Origin: Ornithomonoglobus_A sp045532455
GTDB lineage: Bacteria; Bacillota; Clostridia; UBA1381
DNA length: 64,000 bases
Direction: 5' to 3'
Assembly: GCA_045532455.1 (NCBI GenBank)
Contig: JAZSFX010000048.1
Span: 29,094-93,093 of the forward strand
Each line of letters begins with the position of its first letter. The first letter of the stretch is position 1. The notes under the pieces were generated by a model. The model had not been told where the DNA came from and ran no database searches. It saw only the letters and a list, made by a program, of their open reading frames with translations. This document shows, one piece after another, positions 42,048 through 49,798 of this stretch. A program made the translations under genes and the position numbers.

Positions 42048-43385
42048 TTAATACCCATATTTTTTTCTCTTTGCTACTATGAGAACAACCGATAGTATAA
42101 CTGCTAATACTTCTGCAACTGTCATTGATGCCCATATTCCGTCGATGTCAAATATCAGTGGTAAAATCATAACACTCACACACTGAAAAACTAATGTTCT
42201 TAAAAACGATATAAGCGCCGATGTGAGTCCGTCGTTTAAAGCAGTGAAAAAGCTCGATGCAAAAATAGAAAAGCCTGCAAACAGGAACGAATACGAATAT
42301 ATCGAAAATGCTCTGCAGGTGAGAGATACCAATGCCTTGTCGTAGCCTACAAACATTATCGAGAACGGTCGTGATAAAAGCAGTGAGGCAACAAACATAG
42401 CCACTGCAAAAAGGGCAATAAGTGTGGTACTCTTTTTTAAAAGACCGTGTAATTCGTCTTTGTTTTTTGCACCGTAATTGTAGCCTATTATAGGTGCAGT
42501 GCCTACCGAATAGCCGATAAACACAGCTAAAAATACAAAGTTTACATACATAAGCACACCATATGCCGCAATACCGTTTTCGCCTGCATACTTCATAAGC
42601 TGAAAATTAAAAATCATACTTACAAGCGACAAAGATATATTACTCATCATTTCCGATGACCCGTTAGTGCAGGCTTTTAAAAGCGCCTTGCCGTCAAAAT
42701 TTGTTTTGGAGAGCCTTAAAAGACTCGAATTTTTGCCAAAGAAGTATATAAGGGGTACAACACCGCCAACCACCTGACTTATTGCAGTGGCGAGTGCCGC
42801 ACCGACAAGACCAAGCGGAATAACAGCCACTAAAAGTGCATCGAGCACCATATTTGTAACGCCCGATAAAACTGTAACAATAAGTCCCAGCTGAGGCTTT
42901 TCAGCAGTAACAAAAAAGCTCTGAAATTCCATTTGTATTATAAATGCAGGCAGTGCAAACAAAATAACTCTGCCATATGTAACGCAATCCTCAAGAAGTT
43001 TACCCTCAGCACCAAAAAATATAGCAATATGCCTTGTAAAAATAATTCCAAGCACCGCCAATATAGCTCCCAATGTAAGCGAAATATAAACAATCATAGA
43101 AAAAATTCGGTTTGCCTTTGGAGTGTTACCCTCGCCAAGTGTTTTGGATACAAGTGCACTTCCACCCGTGCCGAACATAAAACCGACCGCGCCTAAAATC
43201 ATCAGAAAGGGCATAATAAGGTTAACTGCCGCAAATGGAGTTTTACCAACATAATTGGACACAAAAAAACCGTCTACAACTCCGTAGATTGACGTAAAAA
43301 TCATCATAGTAATAGACGGGAGCGTAAAGCGCAGTAATTTTTTATATGTAAAGTGGTCCGATAAACGTATTTTTGTTTTATTCAT
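42048..43385 (-). CDS. MATE-family efflux transporter
   Basis: 445 residues with about 12 membrane helices in two homologous halves: LLRFTLPSITMMIFTSIYGVVDGFFVSNYVG at the start, GTGGSALVSKTLGEGN, GFTMD-like VLDALLVAVIPLGLVGAALATAISQVV, and AAYGVLMYVNFVFLAVFIGYSVGTAPIIGYNYGAKN. It resembles the MepA/NorM multidrug group. The start at ATG 43385 has AAAGG 13 bases upstream; an upstream ATG at 43409 lacks a ribosome site. Export substrate unknown. Confidence 0.9.
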   Translation of the reverse strand: MNKTKIRLSDHFTYKKLLRFTLPSITMMIFTSIYGVVDGFFVSNYVGKTPFAAVNLIMPFLMILGAVGFMFGTGGSALVSKTLGEGNTPKANRIFSMIVYISLTLGAILAVLGIIFTRHIAIFFGAEGKLLEDCVTYGRVILFALPAFIIQMEFQSFFVTAEKPQLGLIVTVLSGVTNMVLDALLVAVIPLGLVGAALATAISQVVGGVVPLIYFFGKNSSLLRLSKTNFDGKALLKACTNGSSEMMSNISLSLVSMIFNFQLMKYAGENGIAAYGVLMYVNFVFLAVFIGYSVGTAPIIGYNYGAKNKDELHGLLKKSTTLIALFAVAMFVASLLLSRPFSIMFVGYDKALVSLTCRAFSIYSYSFLFAGFSIFASSFFTALNDGLTSALISFLRTLVFQCVSVMILPLIFDIDGIWASMTVAEVLAVILSVVLIVAKRKKYGY

Positions 43386-43465
43386 AAATGTAAAATTTCC
43401 TTTTTGCATATATTCTAATGTATTGTAGCATTAAATGCGCGCTTTGTCAAGCCATTCTATTTACA

Positions 43466-43491
43466 AAAAAGTCAGCAGATGCTGACTTTTT
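43466..43491 (-). terminator. Terminator of the atp operon
   Basis: AAAAAGTCAGC / GCTGACTTTTT, loop AGAT, overlapping the atpC stop codon; symmetrical A/T tracts. Confidence 0.88.
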
Positions 43492-43909
43492 AATACTTTT
43501 CCTTTTTAGCTTTAAGACGACTCAGTGCACGGGCCATATTTTTTTGTGCTATATGGTATTCCCTTATGCCTTTTTTGTGTAATATGTCTTCCATTGCCTC
43601 GGCTGCTGCGCGTTTTGCTCTTTTCTCGTCAATTTCCTCGGGAAGCTCGGCAGTTTCTACCAATACAAGAACATTGTTTTTTTCTACCTTTGTCCAACCG
43701 TGCGATACAACCACTGTCTGAGTGTTTCCGCTACCGTCGGTAAATCTTAAATTACCGGGAACAAGCGCAGTAAGCACATTATGGTGATTTGCCAATATGC
43801 CATACTCGCCGTCCTCGGTGGGCACAACAAGCAAACAACACTCGCCCTCGTAAAAGGGTCTGTCTGCCGACAATATTTTAAGATTAAAGTTTTTCATAAT
43901 TATAATCAA
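43490..43909 (-). CDS. atpC: ATP synthase F1 subunit epsilon
   Basis: 139 residues (135 if ATG 43897 is used). The N-terminal beta-sandwich FNLKILSADRPFYEGECCLLVVPTEDGEYGILANHHNVLTALVPGNLRF and the C-terminal two-helix arm (KRAKRAAAEAMEDIL...MARALSRLKAKK) are both present, so an inhibitory arm is possible. The TTG at 43909 has AAGGA five bases upstream, while ATG 43897 has none, so I kept TTG. It follows the gamma-beta frame by 12 bases and ends at the operon terminator. Confidence 0.9.
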   Translation of the reverse strand: MIIIMKNFNLKILSADRPFYEGECCLLVVPTEDGEYGILANHHNVLTALVPGNLRFTDGSGNTQTVVVSHGWTKVEKNNVLVLVETAELPEEIDEKRAKRAAAEAMEDILHKKGIREYHIAQKNMARALSRLKAKKEKY

Positions 43910-43921
43910 TAAATCCTTTTT

Positions 43922-46258
43922 TTAGATTTCGCCATCATTAATTTTCTGTGTTTTTTTAATTGCATCATCAATGGTACCCACATTATAGAATGCGGCTTCG
44001 GGATAGTCGTCCATTTTCCCCTCAATTATTAATTCAAACCCACGCAGAGTTTCTTCAAGCGGAACATAAACACCCGGTATACCCGTAAACTTCTCTGCCA
44101 CGTGTGTCGGTTGTGAGAGAAAACGTTGTATTTTTCTTGCACGGTTAACAATCAGTTTATCCTCGTCGCTCAGCTCGTCTATACCTAAAATTGCAATAAT
44201 ATCCTGAAGGTCCTTGTTTTTTTGCAGTATCTTCTGCACAGTTCTTGCAATATTGTAATGCTTTTCGCCAACAACAGATGGCTCAAGAATTCTTGAGGTT
44301 GACTCAAGTGGGTCAACTGCCGGATAAATACCCTGCTCTGAAATCTTTCTACTAAGTACCGTTGTTGCATCCAAGTGCGAAAATACGGTTGCAGGTGCCG
44401 GGTCGGTAAGGTCGTCGGCAGGCACATATACCGCCTGAACAGACGTAACAGAGCCGTTCTTTGTAGATGCAATTCGCTCCTGAAGTGCACCCATCTCCTC
44501 CGATAATGTAGGTTGATATCCAACCGCAGACGGCATTCTGCCAAGCAATGTGGAAACCTCGCTTCCTGCCTGAACAAAACGGAAAATGTTATCTATAAAA
44601 AGCAATACGTCTTTGTTTTCTTTTTCGCGGAAATATTCAGCCATAGTAAGACCTGAAAGCGCAACTCTCATTCTAACGCCGGGTGATTCATTCATCTGCC
44701 CGAACACAAGCGCAGTTTTCTCGCTTACACCGCTCTCGTGCATTTCGTTCCATAAATCGTTACCCTCACGTGAACGCTCGCCAACACCCGTAAAGATTGA
44801 GTATCCACCGTGCTCTGTTGCAACGTTGTGTATCAATTCCTGAATCAGTACGGTTTTTCCTACACCCGCACCGCCAAAAAGACCTATCTTTCCACCTTTT
44901 GAATATGGCGCTAAGAGGTCAATTACCTTTATACCTGTTTCCAGAATTTCTACTGCGGGACTTTGCTCGTCAAATGATGGGGGATTGCGGTGAATACCCC
45001 ACTTCTCGCAATTATCTGCAATAGCCTCGCCACCGTCTATGGTATCACCCAGAACGTTGAACATTCTGCCTAAAGTGTCTTTTCCAACGGGTACCTTTAT
45101 ACTGTCGCCCGTTGCAAAAACCTCCATACCGCGGGATAGTCCGTCGCTTTCGGAAAGCATAATACAACGTACCACACCGTCGCCTATGTGCGAAACAACC
45201 TCCATAGTACGTTTTTTGTTGTGTGCCATAACTGTAAGTGCTTCTTTGATTTTGGGCAGGTGTCCGTTTTCGAAAAGAACGTCAACAACACAACCTGATA
45301 TTTGTGTTATTTTTCCTGACATTTTGTTTTCTGCCTCCCTTTTAACAACCCTTTTTGTTGTTTCTTTAACAGTTTGTTTTGATTTCATACTCTTTGCGCC
45401 CGAGGAAACCTCTGTAATCTCCTGTGTTATGGCGCTTTGACGTATGTGATTATATTTTAAGGATAATTCGTCGATTAATTTTTGTGCGTTCTGATTTGCA
45501 TTATCCATCGCGCTCATACGTGAACTGTGCTCACTGCAATAACTGTCGATAAGTGCACTGTAAATAAATCCCGACATATAGCTTGGCATCATATTATCAA
45601 GCACCGCGTCTATTGACGGTGAGAACTCAAACGGCTCGGTAATTACCTTTTTCTCGTCGTGAATTTCGTCAGTTTCCGCGTGATGAAAAGGCAGTAAACG
45701 TGTTGTAACAGTATTTGCCCTCATTGCCGAAAAATCAGTGTACGTAACAAAAATCTTTGATAACTCGCCCTTGTTGTAGAGGTCGAGTAAGTATTCGGAA
45801 ATTTCTCTTGCACGACTAAGAGTAGGGTTTTGCGCAGTATACAAAAAGCTTTTCTCGATGGCTATATTATTAGCCTCAAAAAACTTTCTTCCGCATTCGC
45901 CTACAACAAAAAGCCGTGGATTCTGGTGCTCTTTAATTTTTTCCAAAACCTCTTTTAAGACATTTTGGTTGTATGCACCAGCAAGACCCTTGTCGGAGGT
46001 TATAACAAGATACCCGTATGAACCCGCAAGCTCGTGCTCACCTGTAACGGGGTAAAAGTATTTGTTATCTATCTCCGATGAAAGTCTGAAAATTCGCTTA
46101 ACTTCAGCATTTATGGCATCAAAATAAGGTCGTGTCATATCCAGCTCTTTTTTTGCCTTGCGCATTTTGTTGGAGGATATGAGATACATTGCATTGGTTA
46201 TCTTTTTTGTATCAACTACACTGTTTATATGATTTTTAATTTCTTTTGTTGAAGCCAT
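43922..46258 (-). CDS. atpG-atpD: ATP synthase gamma and beta subunits in one reading frame (fusion)
   Basis: One uninterrupted 778-codon frame. Residues 1-291 are a complete gamma subunit (STKEIKNHINSVVDTKKITNAMYLISSNKMRKAK at the start; the C-terminal helix ends ...NHIRQSAITQEITEVSSGAKSM, where gamma normally stops). Residues 292-312 are a Lys/Glu-rich linker (KSKQTVKETTKRVVKREAEN). Residues 313-778 are a complete beta subunit (SGKITQISGCVVDVLFE, Walker A GGAGVGKT, DVLLFIDNIFRFVQAGSEVS, catalytic Glu in GERSREGNDL). Gamma is the rotor and beta the catalytic stator subunit, so a permanent tether is mechanically puzzling. Beta Met313 (ATG 45322) has GGGAGG 11 bases upstream, so separate beta can be made by internal initiation. 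Read-through by loss of one stop codon, or a sequencing error, is the alternative. Confidence 0.85.
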   Translation of the reverse strand: MASTKEIKNHINSVVDTKKITNAMYLISSNKMRKAKKELDMTRPYFDAINAEVKRIFRLSSEIDNKYFYPVTGEHELAGSYGYLVITSDKGLAGAYNQNVLKEVLEKIKEHQNPRLFVVGECGRKFFEANNIAIEKSFLYTAQNPTLSRAREISEYLLDLYNKGELSKIFVTYTDFSAMRANTVTTRLLPFHHAETDEIHDEKKVITEPFEFSPSIDAVLDNMMPSYMSGFIYSALIDSYCSEHSSRMSAMDNANQNAQKLIDELSLKYNHIRQSAITQEITEVSSGAKSMKSKQTVKETTKRVVKREAENKMSGKITQISGCVVDVLFENGHLPKIKEALTVMAHNKKRTMEVVSHIGDGVVRCIMLSESDGLSRGMEVFATGDSIKVPVGKDTLGRMFNVLGDTIDGGEAIADNCEKWGIHRNPPSFDEQSPAVEILETGIKVIDLLAPYSKGGKIGLFGGAGVGKTVLIQELIHNVATEHGGYSIFTGVGERSREGNDLWNEMHESGVSEKTALVFGQMNESPGVRMRVALSGLTMAEYFREKENKDVLLFIDNIFRFVQAGSEVSTLLGRMPSAVGYQPTLSEEMGALQERIASTKNGSVTSVQAVYVPADDLTDPAPATVFSHLDATTVLSRKISEQGIYPAVDPLESTSRILEPSVVGEKHYNIARTVQKILQKNKDLQDIIAILGIDELSDEDKLIVNRARKIQRFLSQPTHVAEKFTGIPGVYVPLEETLRGFELIIEGKMDDYPEAAFYNVGTIDDAIKKTQKINDGEI
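45322..45339 (-). promoter_or_regulatory. Internal ribosome site and start for free beta subunit
   Basis: GGGAGG (45339-45334), 11 bases, ATG (45322), opening MSGKITQISG in frame with gamma. An equally long GGAGG-to-ATG spacing precedes rplJ here, so it is probably functional. Confidence 0.65.
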
Positions 46259-48010
46259 TTATATACAACGCTCCTGTTTAATCTTGTTTATTGCTAATGA
46301 AGTTTCTTTTAATATTGCGTCTTTATCCTCATCAGATAAAAGACCGCTTTGCTCTATGTTAGTGCATATTTGGGGATTTGCATTTGCAAAATGTAAAAGC
46401 AAGTCCTTTATAACGGTATTTACCATATCGGAGGGAATGTCCTCTAAAAGATGGTTTAGCGCACAAACAAGAATAATTACCTGTTCGTATTGCTTGTATG
46501 GAGAAGCCTCCTCCTGTACAAGCATTTGCATTAAGCCCTCGCCATAGGCAAGCTGTCTTTTTGTAGCAGTATCAAGCTCACTTACAAACTGAGTAAATAC
46601 TTCCATTTCGTGATATTGTGCAAGGTCGAGTCTTATAGCACCCGAGGCTTTTTTCATAGCCTTTGTCTGCGCATTGGAGCCAACACGCGAAACTGACAAG
46701 CCAACGTTTACCGCTGGTCTCTGACCTGCAAAAAACAGTTCACTCTCTAAGAAAATCTGTCCGTCTGTGATTGAGATTATATTTGTAGGGATATATGCAC
46801 TTACGTCGCCCGATTGCGTTTCAGCAATAGGCAAAGCAGTCATTGAGCCGCCACCGTTTTCTTCGCTCAGGTGTGCGCTGCGCTCGAGTAATCTTGAATG
46901 CAGATAAAAAACGTCGCCCGGATATGCTTCTCTACCAGGGGCACGTCCTAACAATAAGCTGATAGAACGGTATGCAATAGCGTGCTTTGATAAATCGTCA
47001 TATACTATTAAAACGTCTTTGCCCTTATTCATAAAATATTCGCCTATTGCACAACCTGAGTATGGAGCAATATACTGCAACGGTGCACTGTCGCCTGCAG
47101 ACGCATTTACTATTATTGAATACTCCATTGCACCGTTCTTTTTTAGTGTATTAAGAATCTGTGCAACAGAGCTTGCTTTTTGACCTATTGCTACATATAT
47201 ACAAATTACATCTTTACCTTTCTGGTTAAGAATAGTATCTATGGTAATAGACGTTTTGCCTGTTTGTCTGTCGCCTATTATAAGCTCACGCTGACCCTTG
47301 CCGATAGGGAACATAGAGTCTATTGCAATAATACCTGTTTCGAGAGGTGTATCAACAGACTGTCTGTCAATTATACCGGGTGCATGTCTTTCAATAGGGT
47401 AGTAATCATCACATTCTATAGCGCCCTTACCGTCAATAGGATTTCCAAGCGCGTCAACAACACGTCCTATAAAAGCATCGCCAACAGGAACACCTGCAGT
47501 TTTAAGTGTTCTTTTTACAACAGAGCCCTCGCAGACGTCATTGTCGTTATCGAATAAAATACAACCAATTTCGTTTTCTCTTAAATCTTGTATCATACCG
47601 CGTACGCCCGACGAAAACAGAAGTATTTCTCCGTATTCGGCTTTGTCAAGACCCGATACTGTTGCAATACCGTCGCCAACTGTAAGAACAGTACCAACCT
47701 CCTCGGCAATAGCTTTGGGAGTCCATGAATTTATGGTTTCCTTAAGAAGCGGTATAACGTCTTGTTCTGCTTTTTGAATGGTGGTAAGTACATCTTTTAG
47801 TTGTTGTAATCTACCGTCTAAACTCCAATCGTATACGTCATCGTCTATTTCTAAACGGAATCCGCCCTCAAAGTCGTTATCCTGTATCCATTCCAAAGTA
47901 ATATTATCGCCATACTTAGACTTTAAAAATGTATTAAATTTTTGAGTTTGACTTTCGCTTGGCTGGGTTTTGGAATATAACAGAGCAGTTTTTAGTGTCA
48001 AATCATTCAT
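46259..48010 (-). CDS. atpA: ATP synthase alpha subunit with an N-terminal delta C-terminal domain
   Basis: 583 residues, about 80 longer than usual alpha. Residues 1-75 are the C-terminal domain of subunit delta/OSCP: FNTFLKSKYGDNITLEW, then FEGGFRLEIDDDVYDWSLDGRLQQLKDVL, matching the delta pattern IGG..v..gd.v.D.S..grL..L...L. Alpha starts near residue 76 (AEEVGTVLTVGDGIATVSGLDKAEYGE); Walker A GDRQTGKT is at 246-253, and AYRSISLLLGRAPGREAYPGDVFYLHSRLLERSAHL follows. The start at ATG 48010 follows GAGAGGTGAGTCAG and overlaps atpF by 8 bases. No separate delta gene and no delta N-terminal six-helix domain is visible, so the peripheral stalk attachment is remodelled. Three delta-like domains per F1 are implied. 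Confidence 0.93.
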   Translation of the reverse strand: MNDLTLKTALLYSKTQPSESQTQKFNTFLKSKYGDNITLEWIQDNDFEGGFRLEIDDDVYDWSLDGRLQQLKDVLTTIQKAEQDVIPLLKETINSWTPKAIAEEVGTVLTVGDGIATVSGLDKAEYGEILLFSSGVRGMIQDLRENEIGCILFDNDNDVCEGSVVKRTLKTAGVPVGDAFIGRVVDALGNPIDGKGAIECDDYYPIERHAPGIIDRQSVDTPLETGIIAIDSMFPIGKGQRELIIGDRQTGKTSITIDTILNQKGKDVICIYVAIGQKASSVAQILNTLKKNGAMEYSIIVNASAGDSAPLQYIAPYSGCAIGEYFMNKGKDVLIVYDDLSKHAIAYRSISLLLGRAPGREAYPGDVFYLHSRLLERSAHLSEENGGGSMTALPIAETQSGDVSAYIPTNIISITDGQIFLESELFFAGQRPAVNVGLSVSRVGSNAQTKAMKKASGAIRLDLAQYHEMEVFTQFVSELDTATKRQLAYGEGLMQMLVQEEASPYKQYEQVIILVCALNHLLEDIPSDMVNTVIKDLLLHFANANPQICTNIEQSGLLSDEDKDAILKETSLAINKIKQERCI

Positions 48011-48488
48011 CTGACTCACCTCTCCAGACGGACTCAAGAAATTCGTCAAAAACCTCAGTGTCTTGCTTGTGAACAAGCTTTTCGGTAGCTTTTATAACCA
48101 TTCCCTCAATCTCGCTTTGCGCTTCATTTATTATTTTTGTGTATTCCTTTTGTGCCTTTTCTTTTGCAGCGGAAATTATTTTTTCTGCCTCTTTTTGCGC
48201 ATTGGAGATGGTTTCTTTGCTTATTTCTTCTGTCTTTTTAAAAGCCTCTTTTTTTGTGTTATTTATTTCTTCCTCAATATTTGTAAGCTTTTCCTCGTAA
48301 AGTTGTTTTTGTGCCTTGGCGTTTTCTAAATTTTCTTTAGCTTCTTCGTCAAGGTTTTTGTAGTAGTCCATACGCTTTTGCATAAAATCCTTTACGGGCT
48401 TGTACAACAAAAAATACAATATAGCAAACAGTATAACAAAATTCAGCAGATGAAGAAGAATTTGTTGCCAATCTATATTTAACGGCAT
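48003..48488 (-). CDS. atpF: ATP synthase F0 subunit b
   Basis: 161 residues. The N-terminal membrane helix (WQQILLHLLNFVILFAILYFLLYKPVKDFM) is followed by a long charged coiled-coil (RMDYYKNLDEEAKENLENAKAQKQLYEEKL through KATEKLVHKQ) and ends FLESVWRGESDE. It is the peripheral stalk that normally binds the delta C-terminal domain. I set the start at ATG 48488 after GAGGTGATTAAT. It ends inside the first codons of the delta-alpha gene, the position where atpH normally lies. It does not contain the delta N-domain. Confidence 0.93.
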   Translation of the reverse strand: MPLNIDWQQILLHLLNFVILFAILYFLLYKPVKDFMQKRMDYYKNLDEEAKENLENAKAQKQLYEEKLTNIEEEINNTKKEAFKKTEEISKETISNAQKEAEKIISAAKEKAQKEYTKIINEAQSEIEGMVIKATEKLVHKQDTEVFDEFLESVWRGESDE

Positions 48489-48504
48489 ATTAATCACCTC
48501 GCCT

Positions 48505-48861
48505 TTACAGTACAAATATAATTAATATTGCAATAACCAGTGCATAAATTATGGCGGTTTCTATAAACACAAGACCAAGCATAAGGTTTGTTCTTATTTT
48601 ACCGTCTGCCTCAGGTTGTCTCGAAATTCCCTCCGAGGCTTTTGCAATAGCCCAACCCATAGCAACAGCACCGCCTGCTGCACTAAGACCTATTGCAATG
48701 CCTGCTGCCAATGCCTTGTCTCCCTTTGTCTCCTCAGCTGCCTGTGTAACAACTGTGTCTTCTGATATTGCCTCAACGTCTGCGTAAGATACTGTAACAA
48801 ATGCAGACATAAGTACCATAATTGCAAATAACACTGATAAACCCTTTACTAATTTTTTCAT
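48505..48861 (-). CDS. atpE: ATP synthase F0 subunit c with N-terminal signal-peptide-like extension
   Basis: 118 residues; a usual c subunit has 70-90. Residues 1-27 look like a signal peptide (KKLVKG, hydrophobic LSVLFAIMVLMSAFVTV, then SYA) followed by an acidic stretch (DVEAISEDTVV...EETKGDK). The c hairpin follows: helix 1 ALAAGIAIGLSAAGGAVAMG, the polar loop SRQPEADGKIRT, and helix 2 LMLGLVFIETAIIYALVIAIL with the ion-binding Glu. The Gln of the Na+ site in helix 1 is Met here while Thr and Tyr of helix 2 are kept, so H+ seems likelier than Na+, but this is not decisive. Confidence 0.93.
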   Translation of the reverse strand: MKKLVKGLSVLFAIMVLMSAFVTVSYADVEAISEDTVVTQAAEETKGDKALAAGIAIGLSAAGGAVAMGWAIAKASEGISRQPEADGKIRTNLMLGLVFIETAIIYALVIAILIIFVL

Positions 48862-48862
48862 T

Positions 48863-49669
48863 TTAATTTTCCTCTCTTTCTGATACTTCTCCGTAAAATA
48901 GTGCAGTAAGCATTGTTAATACATATGCCTGAATCAAGGCATGTAAAAGTGTAAACAAAACGCCTACTATAACAGGTAATATAAAGCTTAAGTGCATATA
49001 GTGATACACAAGCTCTGTTACCAGAGCACCGCTAAGTAGTGCTCCAAAAATTCTGAAACTCATAGAAATTGGTAACGAAAAATCTTTTAGTGTTTTTCCC
49101 ACACCTTTTAATTTATTAGCTATAATTCCGCCCGAAAGTATGATTGTATACGACAGAAATCCCATCATAATTGCTCCGTTTATATCGGATAGCGGTGCAG
49201 GTAATGCTATCGGGTTGCCGCTTGTTGTAATAGCCTGAAATCCAAAAAGCTCAAATAGTGTTCCTATTGCTATATATGCTCCGGCACTGAATATATATGC
49301 ACCTAAAAAATTATTCTGGTGCGGACTATTAGACTTTGCCATATTATCAAACATTCCCACTGCAGTTTCGAGGACTAATTGGAATTTACCCGGAACATAC
49401 TTAAATCTCGGAATTATGAAAATTCGTACAATAAGCGCAAATATTAATAGTATTCCACTTACAACAAACGCCGAAATCAAACCTGGATTTACATTTTTCA
49501 ATCCCCAAAGACTGATTTTATTTTCTTCGTGAAGAACTGCGTCTCGCATAACAGTCTGAATTGATTGGTGGGATATATGCGGTTTTGGTACAAGGAATAT
49601 ACCGACTAAAATCAATACCGTAACTGCCGAAAATATTATAATACTTATTTTTTTCTGTTTCTTGCTCAC
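48863..49669 (-). CDS. atpB: ATP synthase F0 subunit a
   Basis: 268 residues with about six hydrophobic segments. The C-terminal half has SLPISMSFRIFGALLSGALVTELVYHY (with the essential stator Arg in SFRIFGALLSG) and LFTLLHALIQAYVLTMLTALFYGEVSE. It forms the proton half-channels against the c-ring. I set the start at GTG 49669, six bases after GGAGG; an upstream ATG lies in the ribosome-site region. First gene of B-E-F-(delta)A-(G)D-C; no atpI precedes it. Confidence 0.92.
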   Translation of the reverse strand: MSKKQKKISIIIFSAVTVLILVGIFLVPKPHISHQSIQTVMRDAVLHEENKISLWGLKNVNPGLISAFVVSGILLIFALIVRIFIIPRFKYVPGKFQLVLETAVGMFDNMAKSNSPHQNNFLGAYIFSAGAYIAIGTLFELFGFQAITTSGNPIALPAPLSDINGAIMMGFLSYTIILSGGIIANKLKGVGKTLKDFSLPISMSFRIFGALLSGALVTELVYHYMHLSFILPVIVGVLFTLLHALIQAYVLTMLTALFYGEVSEREEN

Positions 49670-49698
49670 GCATATCCTCCTTTCCGTAAACATAAAAA

Positions 49699-49732
49699 TT
49701 GTGTGGAGTCCTTGCCCCCACACAATATTATA
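49699..49732 (-). promoter_or_regulatory. atp promoter with a palindrome over the start site
   Basis: TATAAT (49732-49727) on the minus strand, with a weak -35 TTGTTT 16 bases upstream. Immediately downstream lies TTGTGTGG-N11-CCACACAA (49725-49699), which spans the expected +1, so it looks like a repressor operator more than an RNA hairpin. Confidence 0.55.
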
Positions 49733-49798
49733 CACCTATTTTTTCAAAAAACAAGATTTTCCGAAAATTTATTTTCAAAATCAGCGAAATATACAAAA

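Noticed and set aside
44185..44577. 130-residue open frame on the minus strand inside beta
   Set aside because: Out-of-frame shadow of the strongly conserved beta sequence, with no ribosome site.
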